This document shows positions 38,277 through 49,038 of a DNA stretch of 64,000 nucleotides, piece by piece; position 1 is the stretch's first letter, and each line of letters opens with the position of its first letter. Made by a program: the position numbers and the translations under genes. The stretch is from Mycobacterium sp. 236(2023) (GTDB lineage: Bacteria; Actinomycetota; Actinomycetes; Mycobacteriales; Mycobacteriaceae), in assembly GCF_029623955.1 (NCBI RefSeq), contig NZ_JARSBP010000002.1, positions 1,702,859-1,766,858 on the forward strand, in the 5' to 3' direction. Below the pieces are notes generated by a model. The model was not told the DNA's origin, made no database searches, and saw nothing but the letters and a program-made list of their open reading frames with translations.

Positions 38277-40190
38277 ATGCTTGAACAGATCCGCGGTCCC
38301 GCTGATCTGCAGCACCTGTCCCGGGCCCAGCTCGACGAGCTGGCGCGGGAGATCCGCGACTTTCTGATCCACAAGGTCGCAGCCACAGGTGGCCATCTGG
38401 GACCCAACCTCGGTGTCGTGGAGTTGACGCTGGCGCTGCATCGCGTCTTCGACTCGCCGCACGATCCGATCCTGTTCGACACGGGTCATCAGGCCTATGT
38501 GCACAAGATGCTCACAGGCCGTTGCCAGGATTTCGGCTCGCTGCGGAAGAAAGACGGGCTGTCCGGGTATCCGTCGCGCTCGGAGAGCGAGCACGACTGG
38601 GTGGAGTCCAGCCATGCGAGTTCGGCGCTGTCGTACGCCGACGGTTTGGCGAAGGCGTTCGAGCTCAGCGGGCACCGCAACCGCCACGTCGTCGCGGTCG
38701 TTGGTGACGGCGCCCTGACCGGCGGCATGTGCTGGGAGGCGCTGAACAACATCGCGGCGTCGCGGCGCCCCGTCGTCATCATCGTCAACGACAACGGCCG
38801 CAGCTACGCTCCGACGATCGGCGGCTTCGCCGAGCATCTGGCGGGGCTGCGGCTGCAGCCCGGCTACGAGCGCGTCCTCGAAGAGGGTCGCAAGGCCGTC
38901 CGCGGCGTGCCGCTTGTCGGCGAGTTCTGCTACCAGTGCATGCACAGCATCAAGGCGGGCATAAAGGATGCGTTGTCGCCCCAGGTGATGTTCACCGATC
39001 TCGGCCTCAAGTACGTCGGCCCGATCGACGGTCACGATGAAGCCGCTGTGGAGAGCGCGTTGCGGCATGCCCGCGCGTTCAACGCGCCCGTGGTCGTCCA
39101 CGTCGTCACCCGCAAGGGGCAGGGTTACGCTCCCGCCGAGAACGACGTCGACGATCAGATGCACGCGTGCGGTGTCATCGATCCCGAAACCGGACTGGCC
39201 ACTTCGGTTCCCGGGCCTGGCTGGACGTCGGCGTTTTCCGAGCAACTGATCCGGCTCGCCGCCAAGCGTCGCGATGTCGTGGCGATCACCGCGGCGATGC
39301 CCGGTCCTACGGGGCTCAGCGCGTTCCGCGAGCGCTTCCCGGACCGCTTCTTCGACGTCGGTATCGCCGAACAGCATGCGATGACATCGGCCGCTGGGTT
39401 GGCCATGGGCGGGATGCATCCTGTGGTGGCCATCTACTCGACGTTCCTCAATCGCGCGTTCGACCAGATGCTGATGGACGTTGCGCTGCACAAGCTTCCG
39501 GTCACGTTGGTTCTCGACCGCTCGGGCATCACCGGCCCGGACGGCGCGAGCCACAACGGCATGTGGGATCTGTCGATCCTGGGCATCGTGCCGGGGATGA
39601 AGGTCGCGGCGCCGCGCGACGGCGCCCGGTTGCGTGAGGAACTCACCGAGGCCCTCGACATCAAGGACGGGCCCTCCGCCATTCGGTTCCCGAAAGGTGA
39701 TGTCGGGGAAGATATCCCGGCCATCGAGCGCCGTGACGGCATCGACGTCCTGGCGGTGCCTGCCGACGGGTTGTCCGACGACGTGCTCATCGTGGCGGTC
39801 GGTGCGTTCGCCGCGATGGCGATCGCGATCGCGGAGCGGCTGCGCAATCAGGGGATCGGTGTGACGGTCGTGGATCCGCGATGGGTGCTGCCGGTTCCCA
39901 AGCAGATCGGCGCGCTGGCGGCCGGCCACAAGCTGGTCGTGACGCTGGAAGACAACGGCGGGCACGGCGGTATCGGTTCGGCGGTGTCCGCCGCGTTGCG
40001 GCATGCGGAGATCGACGTGCCGTGCCGGGATGCCGCGTTGCCCCAGGAGTTCTTCGCACATGCTTCCCGCGGTGAGGTGCTGTCCTCGGTGGGGTTGACC
40101 GAACGCAACATCGCGCGGCAGATCACGGGTTGGGTGGCCGCACTGGGTACGTCGGCGGGCGAACGCGAAGTCAGCCAGCACGTCGACTGA
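38277..40190 (+). CDS. dxs: 1-deoxy-D-xylulose-5-phosphate synthase
   Basis: 637 residues of the DXS family: the thiamine-diphosphate site [21 protein letters not shown], a transketolase-like pyrimidine domain with [17 protein letters not shown] (the catalytic Glu), and a C-terminal domain with [14 protein letters not shown]. It condenses pyruvate and glyceraldehyde-3-phosphate in the non-mevalonate pathway for polyprenols and menaquinone. ATG 38277. Followed after 3 bases by a lipase-like gene, probably cotranscribed by proximity but functionally unrelated. Confidence 0.96.
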   Translation: MLEQIRGPADLQHLSRAQLDELAREIRDFLIHKVAATGGHLGPNLGVVELTLALHRVFDSPHDPILFDTGHQAYVHKMLTGRCQDFGSLRKKDGLSGYPSRSESEHDWVESSHASSALSYADGLAKAFELSGHRNRHVVAVVGDGALTGGMCWEALNNIAASRRPVVIIVNDNGRSYAPTIGGFAEHLAGLRLQPGYERVLEEGRKAVRGVPLVGEFCYQCMHSIKAGIKDALSPQVMFTDLGLKYVGPIDGHDEAAVESALRHARAFNAPVVVHVVTRKGQGYAPAENDVDDQMHACGVIDPETGLATSVPGPGWTSAFSEQLIRLAAKRRDVVAITAAMPGPTGLSAFRERFPDRFFDVGIAEQHAMTSAAGLAMGGMHPVVAIYSTFLNRAFDQMLMDVALHKLPVTLVLDRSGITGPDGASHNGMWDLSILGIVPGMKVAAPRDGARLREELTEALDIKDGPSAIRFPKGDVGEDIPAIERRDGIDVLAVPADGLSDDVLIVAVGAFAAMAIAIAERLRNQGIGVTVVDPRWVLPVPKQIGALAAGHKLVVTLEDNGGHGGIGSAVSAALRHAEIDVPCRDAALPQEFFAHASRGEVLSSVGLTERNIARQITGWVAALGTSAGEREVSQHVD

Positions 40191-40193
40191 CCT

Positions 40194-41405
40194 GTGAGAA
40201 CTCTTGGTGCCGTTCGTTTTCTGGCGGTTCTTCTCTCGGCGGTTGTCGTCGTCCTCGCGGGGTGTTCCTCCACCGCGCCCAGCCCGCCCGCTGCTGCGGT
40301 GGCAGGCGGGCCGGCATGGTCGGGCATGGATGCCCGCTCCTACGCAGGCCCGGTTCCGGCGCCCGGCGCATTGATCGAGACCGTGCCACTCGATGCGGCC
40401 CTGTCGGTCGCGGGTGCGGGCAGCGCGTACCGCATCCTCTACTCCACCATCGACCAGCACGGCCGTCCCGCCGTCAGCACCGCGGTCGTGTTCACCCCCA
40501 AAACGCCCGCCCCGCAGGGTGGTTGGCCCGTCATCGCCTGGGCGCACGGGACCGTCGGGCTCGGTGACGACTGCACGCCGTCGGCGCAGACGCGCAGTGG
40601 GCGCGACGGCGATTACCTGTCGCACTGGCTCGATCAGGGCTATGCGGTGGTCGGCACCGACTATGCCGGGCTGGGCACGCCGGGATTGATGAGCTACCTC
40701 AACAGCGTCACCACCGCGCGCGGCGTGGTCGATTCCGTTGTGGCGGCACACCATATGGATCTCGACCTGTCGCCGAAGTGGGCCGTCGTCGGCCAGTCCC
40801 AGGGCGGGGGAGCGGCAATGGCCACCGCGCGCTGGGCCACCGAGTTCAGCGCGGGCACAGGGCTCGACTACCGCGGCGTCGTGGCCACCGGGACCCCGGC
40901 CGGTGTGGAGTCCGTCGTCAAAGAGGCGGGGCCGGATATGACGGTGCCGGGCATCGGTCCGATGGCCAGCGTCTACACCGCCTATATCGTTGCGGCGCTA
41001 CGGGATGCGCGCCCGGACCTCGACCTGGACCAGGTACTGAGCGACGACGGGCGTGCCGCGGCACAGGAGGCGGAGACGTTGTGTGCGGCCGAACTGGCCG
41101 GCGCACTGTCGGGGTCGGCCCCGGCAAGTTTGTTCACCGCGCCGGTCACGTCGATTCCCGGTGCCGCGGAGGCCATCGACGAGTTCATGGGCATCCCGTC
41201 GTCGGGCTACGACCGGCCGATCTTTCTCGGTGTGGGCCTGCAGGACCGCGATGTGCCCCCGAGCCTGTCGCAGCGCTTCGCCGACCAGCTGACCGCCAAT
41301 GGGCAGGACGTGACGCTGAAGGTGTACCCGGACGCCGACCACAGCGGCACGGTGCTGGATTCGATACCGGATTCCACGCCGTTCCTGGCCCAGCTCTTCT
41401 ACTGA
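40194..41405 (+). CDS. Lipoprotein secretory lipase (LIP family)
   Basis: 403 residues. The signal ends in VVVLAGC-SST, a lipobox, so the mature protein is lipid-anchored. Catalytic serine is in VVGQSQGGGAAMAT (G-x-S-x-G). Acid candidate is in GLQDRDVPPSL and His in YPDADHSGTV, giving a plausible triad. The overall pattern is that of the LIP secretory-lipase family found in actinobacteria and fungi; fatty-ester substrate unknown. GTG start, 3 bases after dxs. Converges on RNase D with a 7-base overlap. Species-variable by comparison with the remembered M. tuberculosis order. Confidence 0.85.
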   Translation: MRTLGAVRFLAVLLSAVVVVLAGCSSTAPSPPAAAVAGGPAWSGMDARSYAGPVPAPGALIETVPLDAALSVAGAGSAYRILYSTIDQHGRPAVSTAVVFTPKTPAPQGGWPVIAWAHGTVGLGDDCTPSAQTRSGRDGDYLSHWLDQGYAVVGTDYAGLGTPGLMSYLNSVTTARGVVDSVVAAHHMDLDLSPKWAVVGQSQGGGAAMATARWATEFSAGTGLDYRGVVATGTPAGVESVVKEAGPDMTVPGIGPMASVYTAYIVAALRDARPDLDLDQVLSDDGRAAAQEAETLCAAELAGALSGSAPASLFTAPVTSIPGAAEAIDEFMGIPSSGYDRPIFLGVGLQDRDVPPSLSQRFADQLTANGQDVTLKVYPDADHSGTVLDSIPDSTPFLAQLFY

Positions 41406-42679
41406 TCCGCGGTGGCGAGCGCCCTCGCCAGTGCGGGCACCGCCAGTTCACGCTGCCACTGCCGGGCGGTCGAATCCCGAAGGAACGATTCGACGGCGGC
41501 CGCCGTGCCGGCGGCATCGCCGGCGGGCTGCCAGTCCCAGCACAGCCGGCGCACGATCTCGGGGGCCAGCAGGTTCTCGACGGGGACCGAAACCTGTTGT
41601 GCGAGTTCGGTCAGCTCGGCGCGCGCAGCCTCCAGCCGCACCGCGGCCTCGGGTTTGCGTCGGGCCCAGCGTGACGCCGGCGGAGGGCCGTTGGACGGCT
41701 CCTGCGCGTCGGGCGGCTCGCTGGTGCGGGCGCGTGTCAGCGCGTCCAGCCAGACTTGCGCGCTGCGCCGCTGCTTCGATCCTCCGAATATCGGTAGCTC
41801 GCTGAGCTTTTCGATCGTGTCGGGGTTGGCGGTCGCGGCGCTGACGATCGCACTGTCGGGCAGGATGCGGCCCGGCGCGATGTCGCGACGCCGCGCGATC
41901 TGATCTCGGGTGGTCCACAGTTCCCGCACGGCCGCCAGCGCCTTGGGGTCGCGGACTTTGTGGATTCCCGAGGTGCGTCGCCAGCGGTCGCGCCGGGTGG
42001 GGGCACCCTCGAACATCCGCAGGTGCTCGAATTCCTGTCTGGCCCATTCGGTTTTGCCCTGCTCGGCGAGCACCGACGCGATCGCGTCACGCAGATCGAT
42101 GAGCACCTCGACATCGAGTGCGGCGTAGTTGAGCCATTCGTCGGGCAGCGGCCGTTTCGACCAGTCCGCCGCGCCGTGGCCCTTCGTCAGCTGCAGTCCC
42201 AGGAGCCGTTGCACCATCGCCGCGAGGTTCACCCGCTCGTAGTTGGCCAGCCGGCCCGCCAGCTCGGTGTCGTACAGCGCCGTCGGGCGCATGCCGATCT
42301 CGGCAAGGCAGGGGAGGTCCTGGTCGGCGGCGTGCAGCACCCATTCGTCGGTGCCCAGCACCTCGGCGACCGGGGCGAGGACCTCGATGGAGTCGCCGCC
42401 GTGGCTGACCGGGTCGATGAGGACGGTGCCCGCGCCCGCGCGCCGGATCTGCACCAGGTAGGCCCGGTTCGAGTAGCGGAACCCGGAGGCGCGCTCGGCA
42501 TCCACGGCGAACGGGCCGGTTCCGGAAGCCAAAAGGTCTGCAGCCCTGGATATTTCGCTTCTGCTGGACGACACGGCGGGCACCCCGTCGCGGGGTGCGA
42601 GAAGCGGGTGAGCCTCGGGTTCGGTGGCGTCCTGGTCGTCGGATTCCAGCGACGAGCCAGCGATCTCAGGTTCTGGCAT
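41399..42679 (-). CDS. RNase D-like 3'-5' exonuclease with HRDC domain
   Basis: 426 residues. DnaQ-like exonuclease domain (about 40-220) with motif I FAVDAERASGF (usual DTE is here DAE), motif II HAADQDLPCLAEIG and motif III YAALDVEVLIDLRD, followed by an HRDC domain (about 235-320) and a C-terminal helical extension. Catalytic acidic residues needed for metal binding are largely kept. It probably matures tRNA or other stable RNA. ATG 42679 avoids an Arg-rich non-homologous extension. Five bases separate it from the upstream DUF3000 gene; counterpart of Rv2681. Confidence 0.86.
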   Translation of the reverse strand: MPEPEIAGSSLESDDQDATEPEAHPLLAPRDGVPAVSSSRSEISRAADLLASGTGPFAVDAERASGFRYSNRAYLVQIRRAGAGTVLIDPVSHGGDSIEVLAPVAEVLGTDEWVLHAADQDLPCLAEIGMRPTALYDTELAGRLANYERVNLAAMVQRLLGLQLTKGHGAADWSKRPLPDEWLNYAALDVEVLIDLRDAIASVLAEQGKTEWARQEFEHLRMFEGAPTRRDRWRRTSGIHKVRDPKALAAVRELWTTRDQIARRRDIAPGRILPDSAIVSAATANPDTIEKLSELPIFGGSKQRRSAQVWLDALTRARTSEPPDAQEPSNGPPPASRWARRKPEAAVRLEAARAELTELAQQVSVPVENLLAPEIVRRLCWDWQPAGDAAGTAAAVESFLRDSTARQWQRELAVPALARALATADQ

Positions 42680-42684
42680 CGGGA

Positions 42685-43266
42685 TCAGGCGCGGGTGCGG
42701 GAGTTCAGGTCGGTCACGCCGTCGGGCGGCAGCCCGGCAGCGTGCTCGAGCACCTCGCAGAAGGCTTCCACGTGGGGGCCGAGCTCGAGGTTGGTCGCCG
42801 TCCACGAGGCGCGCAGCTCGAGCTGATGGGCGCGAGGCGGTCCAGAGATGTCGCCGTAGCGGACCGATGTGGTGGCCGTGACGGTGCCGCCGAGCGCGGT
42901 GACGTGTTCAGCGCGCTGCTCGAGGGCGTCGACGAGCCAACTCCAGGCCACTTCGGGCAGCAGGGGGTCGACGGCTTCGGTGGAGTCGAGATCGGCCTGG
43001 ATGTAGGCGACCAGCCGCATCGTGCCGTCCCACGCTTCGGCGCCTTCGGGGTCGTGCAGCAGGATGAGCCGGCCGAACGCGTCGCCTTCGGAACGCTCCG
43101 GGATGACCGGCGTCTCGGCATGCTTGACCTCGGCGCCGAGCGCGTAGCTGTAGGGAGCCAGGCGTTGCGGCGGCCGGATCGGGCCGAGCTCGATCTCCGG
43201 TCGGACGGTGGTGGCATTCATCGCCGCCACCGCTTCGCGGAACTGAGCCGGTTCGGCGGTGGTCAC
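42685..43266 (-). CDS. DUF3000 family protein
   Basis: 193 residues with the DUF3000 pattern: [20 protein letters not shown] at the start, [20 protein letters not shown] and the conserved [20 protein letters not shown] segment, then [14 protein letters not shown]. Conserved in actinobacteria, no known function. GTG start. It is 5 bases upstream of the RNase D-like gene, so the two are likely translated from one mRNA. Confidence 0.85.
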   Translation of the reverse strand: MTTAEPAQFREAVAAMNATTVRPEIELGPIRPPQRLAPYSYALGAEVKHAETPVIPERSEGDAFGRLILLHDPEGAEAWDGTMRLVAYIQADLDSTEAVDPLLPEVAWSWLVDALEQRAEHVTALGGTVTATTSVRYGDISGPPRAHQLELRASWTATNLELGPHVEAFCEVLEHAAGLPPDGVTDLNSRTRA

Positions 43267-43351
43267 GGCGTCTGACGCTAGTCCATTTGGCCAGGTCTGT
43301 GCTCATGGCGCGCCGATTCGCCCGGATCGGGGCATGGCAGCATGGTGGGCG

Positions 43352-44416
43352 ATGAACACGCGTCGCGAGCTGCCCGAATCCCCCTACCTGGCTGCCGTCG
43401 CCGGTCGTAAACCGGCACGGGTCCCCGTCTGGATGATGCGGCAGGCGGGGCGATCGCTTCCCGAGTACCGCGAGTTGCGGGCCAAGAACACGATGATGCA
43501 GGCGTGCTTCGACGCCGATCTGATCACCGAGATCACGCTGCAGCCGGTGCGCAGGCACGGGGTCGACGCGGCGATCCTGTTCTCCGACATCGTGGTGCCA
43601 CTTCGGGCCGCGGGCATCGATCTGGACATCGTTCCCGACGTCGGGCCCGTCATCGCCCATCCGATCCGCACGGCTGCCGACGTCGCCTCGGTCAAACCGT
43701 TGGAGCGTGAGCAGGTCGCCCCGGTGGCCGCGGCGATCGGGCAGCTGACAGCCGCTCTCGGTGACGTGCCGCTGATCGGGTTCGCCGGCGCGCCGTTCAC
43801 GCTTGCCTCCTATCTCGTCGAAGGCGGCCCCAGCCGCAACCATGAGCACGCCAAGGCGCTGATGCTCGGCGAGACGCAGACTTGGCATGCGCTGATGTCG
43901 GCGCTGGCCGATGTGACGATCGCGTTCCTGAGCGCGCAGGTGGAGGCGGGCGTCGACGCGATTCAGGTGTTCGACTCGTGGGCCGGCACGCTGTCGCTGG
44001 CTGACTACCGCACCTATGTGTTGCCGCACAGCGCGCGGGTGTTCGAGGCGCTCGCAGGTTTCGGCGTGCCGATGACGCACTTCGGTGTCGGCACGGCTGA
44101 GCTCCTCGGGGCGATGTCGGAGGCCGTGACGGGGCGCGGGGTGCCTGCCGTCGTCGGGGTGGACTGGCGCACGTCGCTGACCGACGCCGCGGGACGGGTG
44201 CGGCCGGGCAGCGCGCTGCAGGGCAATCTCGATCCGGTGGTGCTGCTGGCGGGCTGGCCGGTGGTCGACCGGTCGGTGCGCGCGGTGGTCGAGGACGGTC
44301 GGCAGGCGGTCGATGCCGGTGCCACCGGCCACGTCTTCAACCTCGGGCACGGGGTACTTCCCGCCACCGACCCGGGCATCATCACCGACGCGGTGGCGTT
44401 GGTGCACGAGCTGTGA
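43352..44416 (+). CDS. hemE: Uroporphyrinogen decarboxylase HemE
   Basis: 354 residues of the UroD barrel. The N-terminal signature [17 protein letters not shown] (substrate-binding Arg residues), the catalytic Asp in [10 protein letters not shown] and the [17 protein letters not shown] segment identify it. It decarboxylates uroporphyrinogen III to coproporphyrinogen III in the cytoplasm. ATG 43352 is chosen by homology ([11 protein letters not shown]). Its stop overlaps the hemY start by 4 bases. It is divergent from the DUF3000 gene. First gene of a hemE-hemY-hemQ operon specific to the Gram-positive coproporphyrin route. Confidence 0.95.
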   Translation: MNTRRELPESPYLAAVAGRKPARVPVWMMRQAGRSLPEYRELRAKNTMMQACFDADLITEITLQPVRRHGVDAAILFSDIVVPLRAAGIDLDIVPDVGPVIAHPIRTAADVASVKPLEREQVAPVAAAIGQLTAALGDVPLIGFAGAPFTLASYLVEGGPSRNHEHAKALMLGETQTWHALMSALADVTIAFLSAQVEAGVDAIQVFDSWAGTLSLADYRTYVLPHSARVFEALAGFGVPMTHFGVGTAELLGAMSEAVTGRGVPAVVGVDWRTSLTDAAGRVRPGSALQGNLDPVVLLAGWPVVDRSVRAVVEDGRQAVDAGATGHVFNLGHGVLPATDPGIITDAVALVHEL

Positions 44417-45756
44417 GCGGCCGGTACTGCGTTGTCGGCGGCGGCATTTCGGGGCTGGCCGCCGCGTATCGGCTACGGGTCGCCGCGGGACCCGACGCGT
44501 CGATCACGCTGCTGGACCCCGCGGACCGGCTCGGCGGTGTCCTACGTACCGAACGCATCGGCGGGCAGCCGCTGGACGTGGGCGCCGAGGCGTTCGTCGC
44601 ACGCAGGCCGGAGGTGCCCGCGCTGCTGGGTGAGCTCGGATTGGCGGGCAAGCAGATCACGACGACCGGTGCGCGGCCGCTGATCTACAGCGAGGGCCGG
44701 CTGTTCCCGCTTCCCAAGGACACCGTCAACGGCATTCCGTCGCGGCCCTCGGAACTCGCCGGTCTGGTGGACGACGCGACGGTCCGGTGGATGCTGGACG
44801 AGCCCCGCCGTCCGTTTTCGTGGCGCCCCGGCGCCGACCCGTCCGTCGCCGAGCTGGTGGGTGATCGGTTCGGCGAGCAGGTCGTGGTCCGCTCGGTCGA
44901 TCCGCTTCTGGCGGGCGTATACGCCGGGTCGGCGGCGACGATCGGTCTGCGCGCGGCGGTGCCCACGATCGCGGCGGCGCTCGACGGCGGAGCGCGCAGC
45001 CTGACCGAGGCCGTCGCCGCCGCCGTACCGCCGCCGCGCGCGGGTTCGGTGTTCGGTGCGATCGAGGGCGGCTATCAGGTGCTCATCGACGAGTTGGTGC
45101 GACAGTCCGGGCTGCAGTGGGCGCAGGTCGCCGTCCGTGCCGTCGCGCAGTCCGCGCAAGGCTGGGAGTTGCTCGACGACGAAGGGGGTCGCTGGGCAGC
45201 CGATGGTGTGGTGTTGGCGGTCCCCGCCCCGCGACTGCCCGCACTCATCGACGGCCTTGCGCCGAGCAGCGCCGCCGCGGCGCGCAGGATCCCGGTCGCG
45301 TCGGCGGCGGTGGTGGCGTTGGCGCTGCCGGGCGGGACCCCGCTGCCGGAACAGTCCGGTGTGCTGGTCGCCGGCCGGGGACGGTTGCGTGCCAAGGCGG
45401 TGACGTTGTCGTCGCGGAAGTGGGGACGGCGGGGGAGCACCGAAATGGTGCGGCTGTCGTATGGGCGCTTCGGGGACGACCTCGCGCGGAGCACGGGCGA
45501 CGAGGAACTGCTGACCTGGGCGGGCCAGGATCTCGACAATTTGTTCGGTATCTCGGTGGAGCCGGAGGGCAGCAGGGTGGTGCGCTGGATCGACGCGATG
45601 CCGCAGTACGGACCCGGTCACGCGGACCTGGTTGCCGAACTGCGCGCGGGGCTTCCCCGGGGGCTCGCCGCGGCCGGCGCGTATCTGGACGGCATCGGTG
45701 TCCCCGCGTGCGTGGCCTCTGCGACCAGGGCGGTGGCGGCTCTCACCGCCCGGTGA
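44413..45756 (+). CDS. hemY: Coproporphyrinogen III oxidase (HemY/CgoX, oxygen-dependent flavoenzyme)
   Basis: 447 residues of the protoporphyrinogen/coproporphyrinogen oxidase fold. The FAD dinucleotide motif is [20 protein letters not shown], followed by [22 protein letters not shown], and the C-terminal conserved [20 protein letters not shown]. In organisms with hemQ this enzyme makes coproporphyrin III rather than protoporphyrin IX. GTG start overlapping the hemE stop. Its stop is 18 bases before hemQ. Part of the same operon. Confidence 0.92.
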   Translation: MSGRYCVVGGGISGLAAAYRLRVAAGPDASITLLDPADRLGGVLRTERIGGQPLDVGAEAFVARRPEVPALLGELGLAGKQITTTGARPLIYSEGRLFPLPKDTVNGIPSRPSELAGLVDDATVRWMLDEPRRPFSWRPGADPSVAELVGDRFGEQVVVRSVDPLLAGVYAGSAATIGLRAAVPTIAAALDGGARSLTEAVAAAVPPPRAGSVFGAIEGGYQVLIDELVRQSGLQWAQVAVRAVAQSAQGWELLDDEGGRWAADGVVLAVPAPRLPALIDGLAPSSAAAARRIPVASAAVVALALPGGTPLPEQSGVLVAGRGRLRAKAVTLSSRKWGRRGSTEMVRLSYGRFGDDLARSTGDEELLTWAGQDLDNLFGISVEPEGSRVVRWIDAMPQYGPGHADLVAELRAGLPRGLAAAGAYLDGIGVPACVASATRAVAALTAR

Positions 45757-45773
45757 GGTGGAAGGATGGGCGC

Positions 45774-46478
45774 ATGGCCAAGCTCGATTTCGATGAACTG
45801 AACTCCACGATCCGCTACCTGATGTTTTCGGTGTTCGCCGTGAAGCAGGGTGTGCTGGCATCCGAGGAGGATGCGCGCGCGTCGGTCATCGACGAGACCG
45901 CGACCTTCCTCAAGCATCAGGAGGACAAGGGTGTCGTCGTGCGCGGCCTGTACGACATCGCCGGGATGCGCGCGGATGCCGACTTCATGATCTGGACCCA
46001 CGCCGAGAACGTCGAGGCGTTGCAGGCCACCTATTCGGACTTCCGCCGGACCACCGCGCTGGGGAGGGCGTCGACTCCGGTGTGGAGCAATGTGGCCTTG
46101 CACCGTCCCGCCGAATTCAACAAGAGCCATATCCCGGCCTTCCTGGCAGGCGAAGAGCCGGGCGCTTATATCTGCGTGTATCCGTTCGTCCGATCGCTGG
46201 AGTGGTATCTGCTGCCCGACGAGGAGCGCCGCCGCATGCTGGCCGATCACGGAATGGCTGCTCGCGGGTACAAGGACGTTCGCGCCAACACGGTTCCGGC
46301 ATTCGCGCTCGGTGACTACGAGTGGCTGCTGGCGTTCGAGGCGCCGGAGCTTCACCGCATCGTCGATTTGATGCGTGACCTGCGCGCCACGGACGCGCGG
46401 CGCCATGTCCGGGAGGAAACACCGTTCTTCACCGGACCCCGTGTCTCCGTCGAGCAGCTCGTCGCCGCGCTGCCATAA
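45774..46478 (+). CDS. hemQ: Coproheme decarboxylase HemQ (ChdC)
   Basis: 234 residues of the chlorite-dismutase-like ferredoxin fold. The haem-binding histidine is in [14 protein letters not shown], and the residues [20 protein letters not shown] match the conserved substrate-contact segment with the tyrosine that forms the radical during decarboxylation. It catalyses coproheme to haem b using hydrogen peroxide. ATG 45774. Last gene of the coproporphyrin-pathway operon. The frame upstream is a shadow of hemY. Confidence 0.94.
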   Translation: MAKLDFDELNSTIRYLMFSVFAVKQGVLASEEDARASVIDETATFLKHQEDKGVVVRGLYDIAGMRADADFMIWTHAENVEALQATYSDFRRTTALGRASTPVWSNVALHRPAEFNKSHIPAFLAGEEPGAYICVYPFVRSLEWYLLPDEERRRMLADHGMAARGYKDVRANTVPAFALGDYEWLLAFEAPELHRIVDLMRDLRATDARRHVREETPFFTGPRVSVEQLVAALP

Positions 46479-46662
46479 GAGTTTGCTGGACGGGCTGTTC
46501 GGTGACAGGTGCTGACGCCGTCGCTAATATCCGTAATCTTTCCACGCGAAAATTTCTTGGCATTGAGCACCTGTAAGGACGCAATGCGAAGGGATCAGCA
46601 AATTTTGTCGATGCGGATTGTCGCGGTTTCTTTCGCGAAATGGCATTGCTAGACTCGTCCGC

Positions 46663-49038
46663 ATGCCGAACCTACGGGGGGTGACGGCGAGCGCAGCGAT
46701 CGTTGGCGGCGGGTATGCGACTTGGCTGTTGAGCGGTTGGGGCGGCGACACTGTCATCCGGATCGTCGACAACGCGGGTCTCGTCGTTTTCGCCGCGTTC
46801 GCTTCAGTCTGCGCATTCGTGGCGTCGTCGAGGACGCGCGGTAAGGCACGTGCCGCCTGGCTGAGCCTGGCCGTCGGCGCCGGCGCATGGGCGGCAGGCG
46901 AGGCCGTGTGGAGTTACTACGACCTCGTGACCGATCGGCAGCCGTTCCCGTCGTGGGCTGACGCCGGTTACGTCATGTTCCTCGCAGGTGCCGGGCTGTG
47001 TCTTTGTCTTCTGGCGCTGGGCCATCCGGTCGGCGTCCAGGTTCGGCTGGCCCTCGACGGGCTCATCGTCGCAGCGGCGATCTTCGGCGCGGCATGGGTG
47101 ACACTGCTCAGGCCGGTCTATGCAGCGTGGTCTTCCTCGGTGCCGACCCTGGCCCTGGCGCTCTGCTACCCGGTGGTCGACATCGCCTTGGTCACGATGG
47201 CGGCGCTCCTGCTGAGCCGGGCGACGGCGCGGTTGCGGCCCGTTCTGGCGTTGCTGACCGCGGGCCTGGTTCTGGTGATGTTGTCGGACATCGCGTTTGC
47301 GTATCTGACGGCGGCCGGCAGCTTCGGCGACACCCATTGGATCGCCATCGGGTGGGCGTGGGGTTTCCTGTGCCTGGGGGTGGCGGCGCTGGTGGCGCCG
47401 AGGACCGGGTACACCGACGATCGCAAGCTCACCCAATCCACCTCCCGCGTCGTGGTCTGGCTGCCCTATGTGCCGGTCGTGGTGTCGGCAGCGATCTGCA
47501 CTCCGGCGCTGATCGTCGGGCTCGGCCCGCTCTACGTCGCCGCGGCCGTGACCGTGTTCGCCGTGATGATCCGGCAGTTCCTCGTGCTCGCCGACAACCG
47601 CCGCCTGATCGGGAAGGTCGCCGATCAGGCCGTCCGCGACCCGCTGACCGGACTGGCGAACCGCGCGCTGTTCCAGGATCGCCTCGCGGAGGCGGTGCGG
47701 TTGCATCAGCGGCACTCGCTGGCGGTGGGCGTGCTGATGATGGACCTGGACCGCTTCAAGGCCGTCAACGAGAACTTCGGCTACCCCGCCGGGGACACGG
47801 TGCTGGTCCGGGTCGCCGAACGCCTCGCCAGCACGGTCCGCAGCACCGACACCGTCGCCCGGTTCGGCAGCGACGAGTTCGCGGTGCTGTTGGAGGGTGA
47901 CGCCGACACCGCCCGCGCGCTCGCACGCAGAGTTGCGAAGGCGTTCGAGCGCCCGTTCGTCATCGCCGACGAGGACCTTGTTGTGCAGCCGAGCGTCGGG
48001 CTCGCCGTCGTTCCCGCCGAAGGGTCGGACATCAGCGCCGACGAACTGCTCAACCAGGCCGACATCGCGATGCAGACGGCGAAGCAGTCCCCGTCCTACG
48101 ACGTGGTCGTCTTCCAGCCCCACATGGAGCTCGGCGAGAACACCTCCGACACGCTGCGCGGTGACCCCGCAGGTCTTCACGGCGAGACGGACGAAAACGG
48201 GTCCGAGCGCCTGCTGGACGAGTTGCGTTATGCGATCGAGCATTTCGAGCTGAGTGTGGTGTATCAGCCGAAGTTCGATCTGCGCACATACGACGTCGTC
48301 GGGTTGGAGGCCCTCGTCCGTTGGCCGCATCCGCGTCGGGGGATGCTGACGCCGAATCAGTTCCTGCCGCTGGTGCGTCAGCACGGTCTGATGCGCTCGG
48401 TGACCTCGCTGGTGCTCGAGCTCGCGCTCGACGATGTGGCGCGGTGGCACCGCAAGGGGGTAGGGGTGCCGGTCGCCATCAACGTCTTCGCACCGGCGAT
48501 CAGCGATCCCGAACTGCCGACACAGATCATGGAGGCGCTGGACCGGCGTGCCCTGCCGCCGGAGATGCTGACCGTAGAGATCACCGAGGATCTGCTGCTG
48601 GACAACATGGGCAAGACGCGGATGGTGTTCAACAAGCTGCGGGACAAGGGAATTCGCGTCGCGATCGACGACTTCGGCAGCGGCTATTCGGCCCTGTGGT
48701 ATCTGCGGGAGTTCCCGATCGACGAGGTGAAGCTCGACCGGGAGTTCATCGCGCCGATCCTCTCTCACCCGGCGTCCGCGGCGATCGTGCGCGCCGTCAT
48801 CGACCTGGCGCACGCTCTCGGGGTGACACCTGTGGCCGAAGGTGTCGAGAACACCGAAACGGCGAGTCAACTACTGGAGTACGGCTGCGACGTCGCGCAG
48901 GGTTTCCTCTATAGTCCGCCGCTACCCGCGCCGGCCATCGAGAAGCTTCTGGAGACGCACAAGCGGAGCATGTTCGCGCCGCGCAGCGGCTATGCCTCGG
49001 ACGGCACCAGCCGCAGCGATATCGAGTTGATGCAGTAG
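46663..49038 (+). CDS. Membrane-anchored GGDEF/EAL cyclic-di-GMP protein with variant GGDEF
   Basis: 791 residues. Roughly 300 residues with nine or ten hydrophobic helices precede a GGDEF domain (about 335-495) and an EAL domain (about 535-775). The GGDEF motif is G402-S-D-E-F406, where the second Gly is Ser, so cyclase activity is doubtful. The EAL motif is intact (E549 in GLEALVRW), and so are DDFGSG, VEITED, KLDREFI and AEGVEN, which supports phosphodiesterase activity. ATG 46663 has TAGACT seven bases before it, suggesting a leaderless transcript. Its 3' end overlaps msrB antisense by 49 bases. It sits where Rv2675c lies in M. tuberculosis. Confidence 0.88.
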   Translation: MPNLRGVTASAAIVGGGYATWLLSGWGGDTVIRIVDNAGLVVFAAFASVCAFVASSRTRGKARAAWLSLAVGAGAWAAGEAVWSYYDLVTDRQPFPSWADAGYVMFLAGAGLCLCLLALGHPVGVQVRLALDGLIVAAAIFGAAWVTLLRPVYAAWSSSVPTLALALCYPVVDIALVTMAALLLSRATARLRPVLALLTAGLVLVMLSDIAFAYLTAAGSFGDTHWIAIGWAWGFLCLGVAALVAPRTGYTDDRKLTQSTSRVVVWLPYVPVVVSAAICTPALIVGLGPLYVAAAVTVFAVMIRQFLVLADNRRLIGKVADQAVRDPLTGLANRALFQDRLAEAVRLHQRHSLAVGVLMMDLDRFKAVNENFGYPAGDTVLVRVAERLASTVRSTDTVARFGSDEFAVLLEGDADTARALARRVAKAFERPFVIADEDLVVQPSVGLAVVPAEGSDISADELLNQADIAMQTAKQSPSYDVVVFQPHMELGENTSDTLRGDPAGLHGETDENGSERLLDELRYAIEHFELSVVYQPKFDLRTYDVVGLEALVRWPHPRRGMLTPNQFLPLVRQHGLMRSVTSLVLELALDDVARWHRKGVGVPVAINVFAPAISDPELPTQIMEALDRRALPPEMLTVEITEDLLLDNMGKTRMVFNKLRDKGIRVAIDDFGSGYSALWYLREFPIDEVKLDREFIAPILSHPASAAIVRAVIDLAHALGVTPVAEGVENTETASQLLEYGCDVAQGFLYSPPLPAPAIEKLLETHKRSMFAPRSGYASDGTSRSDIELMQ

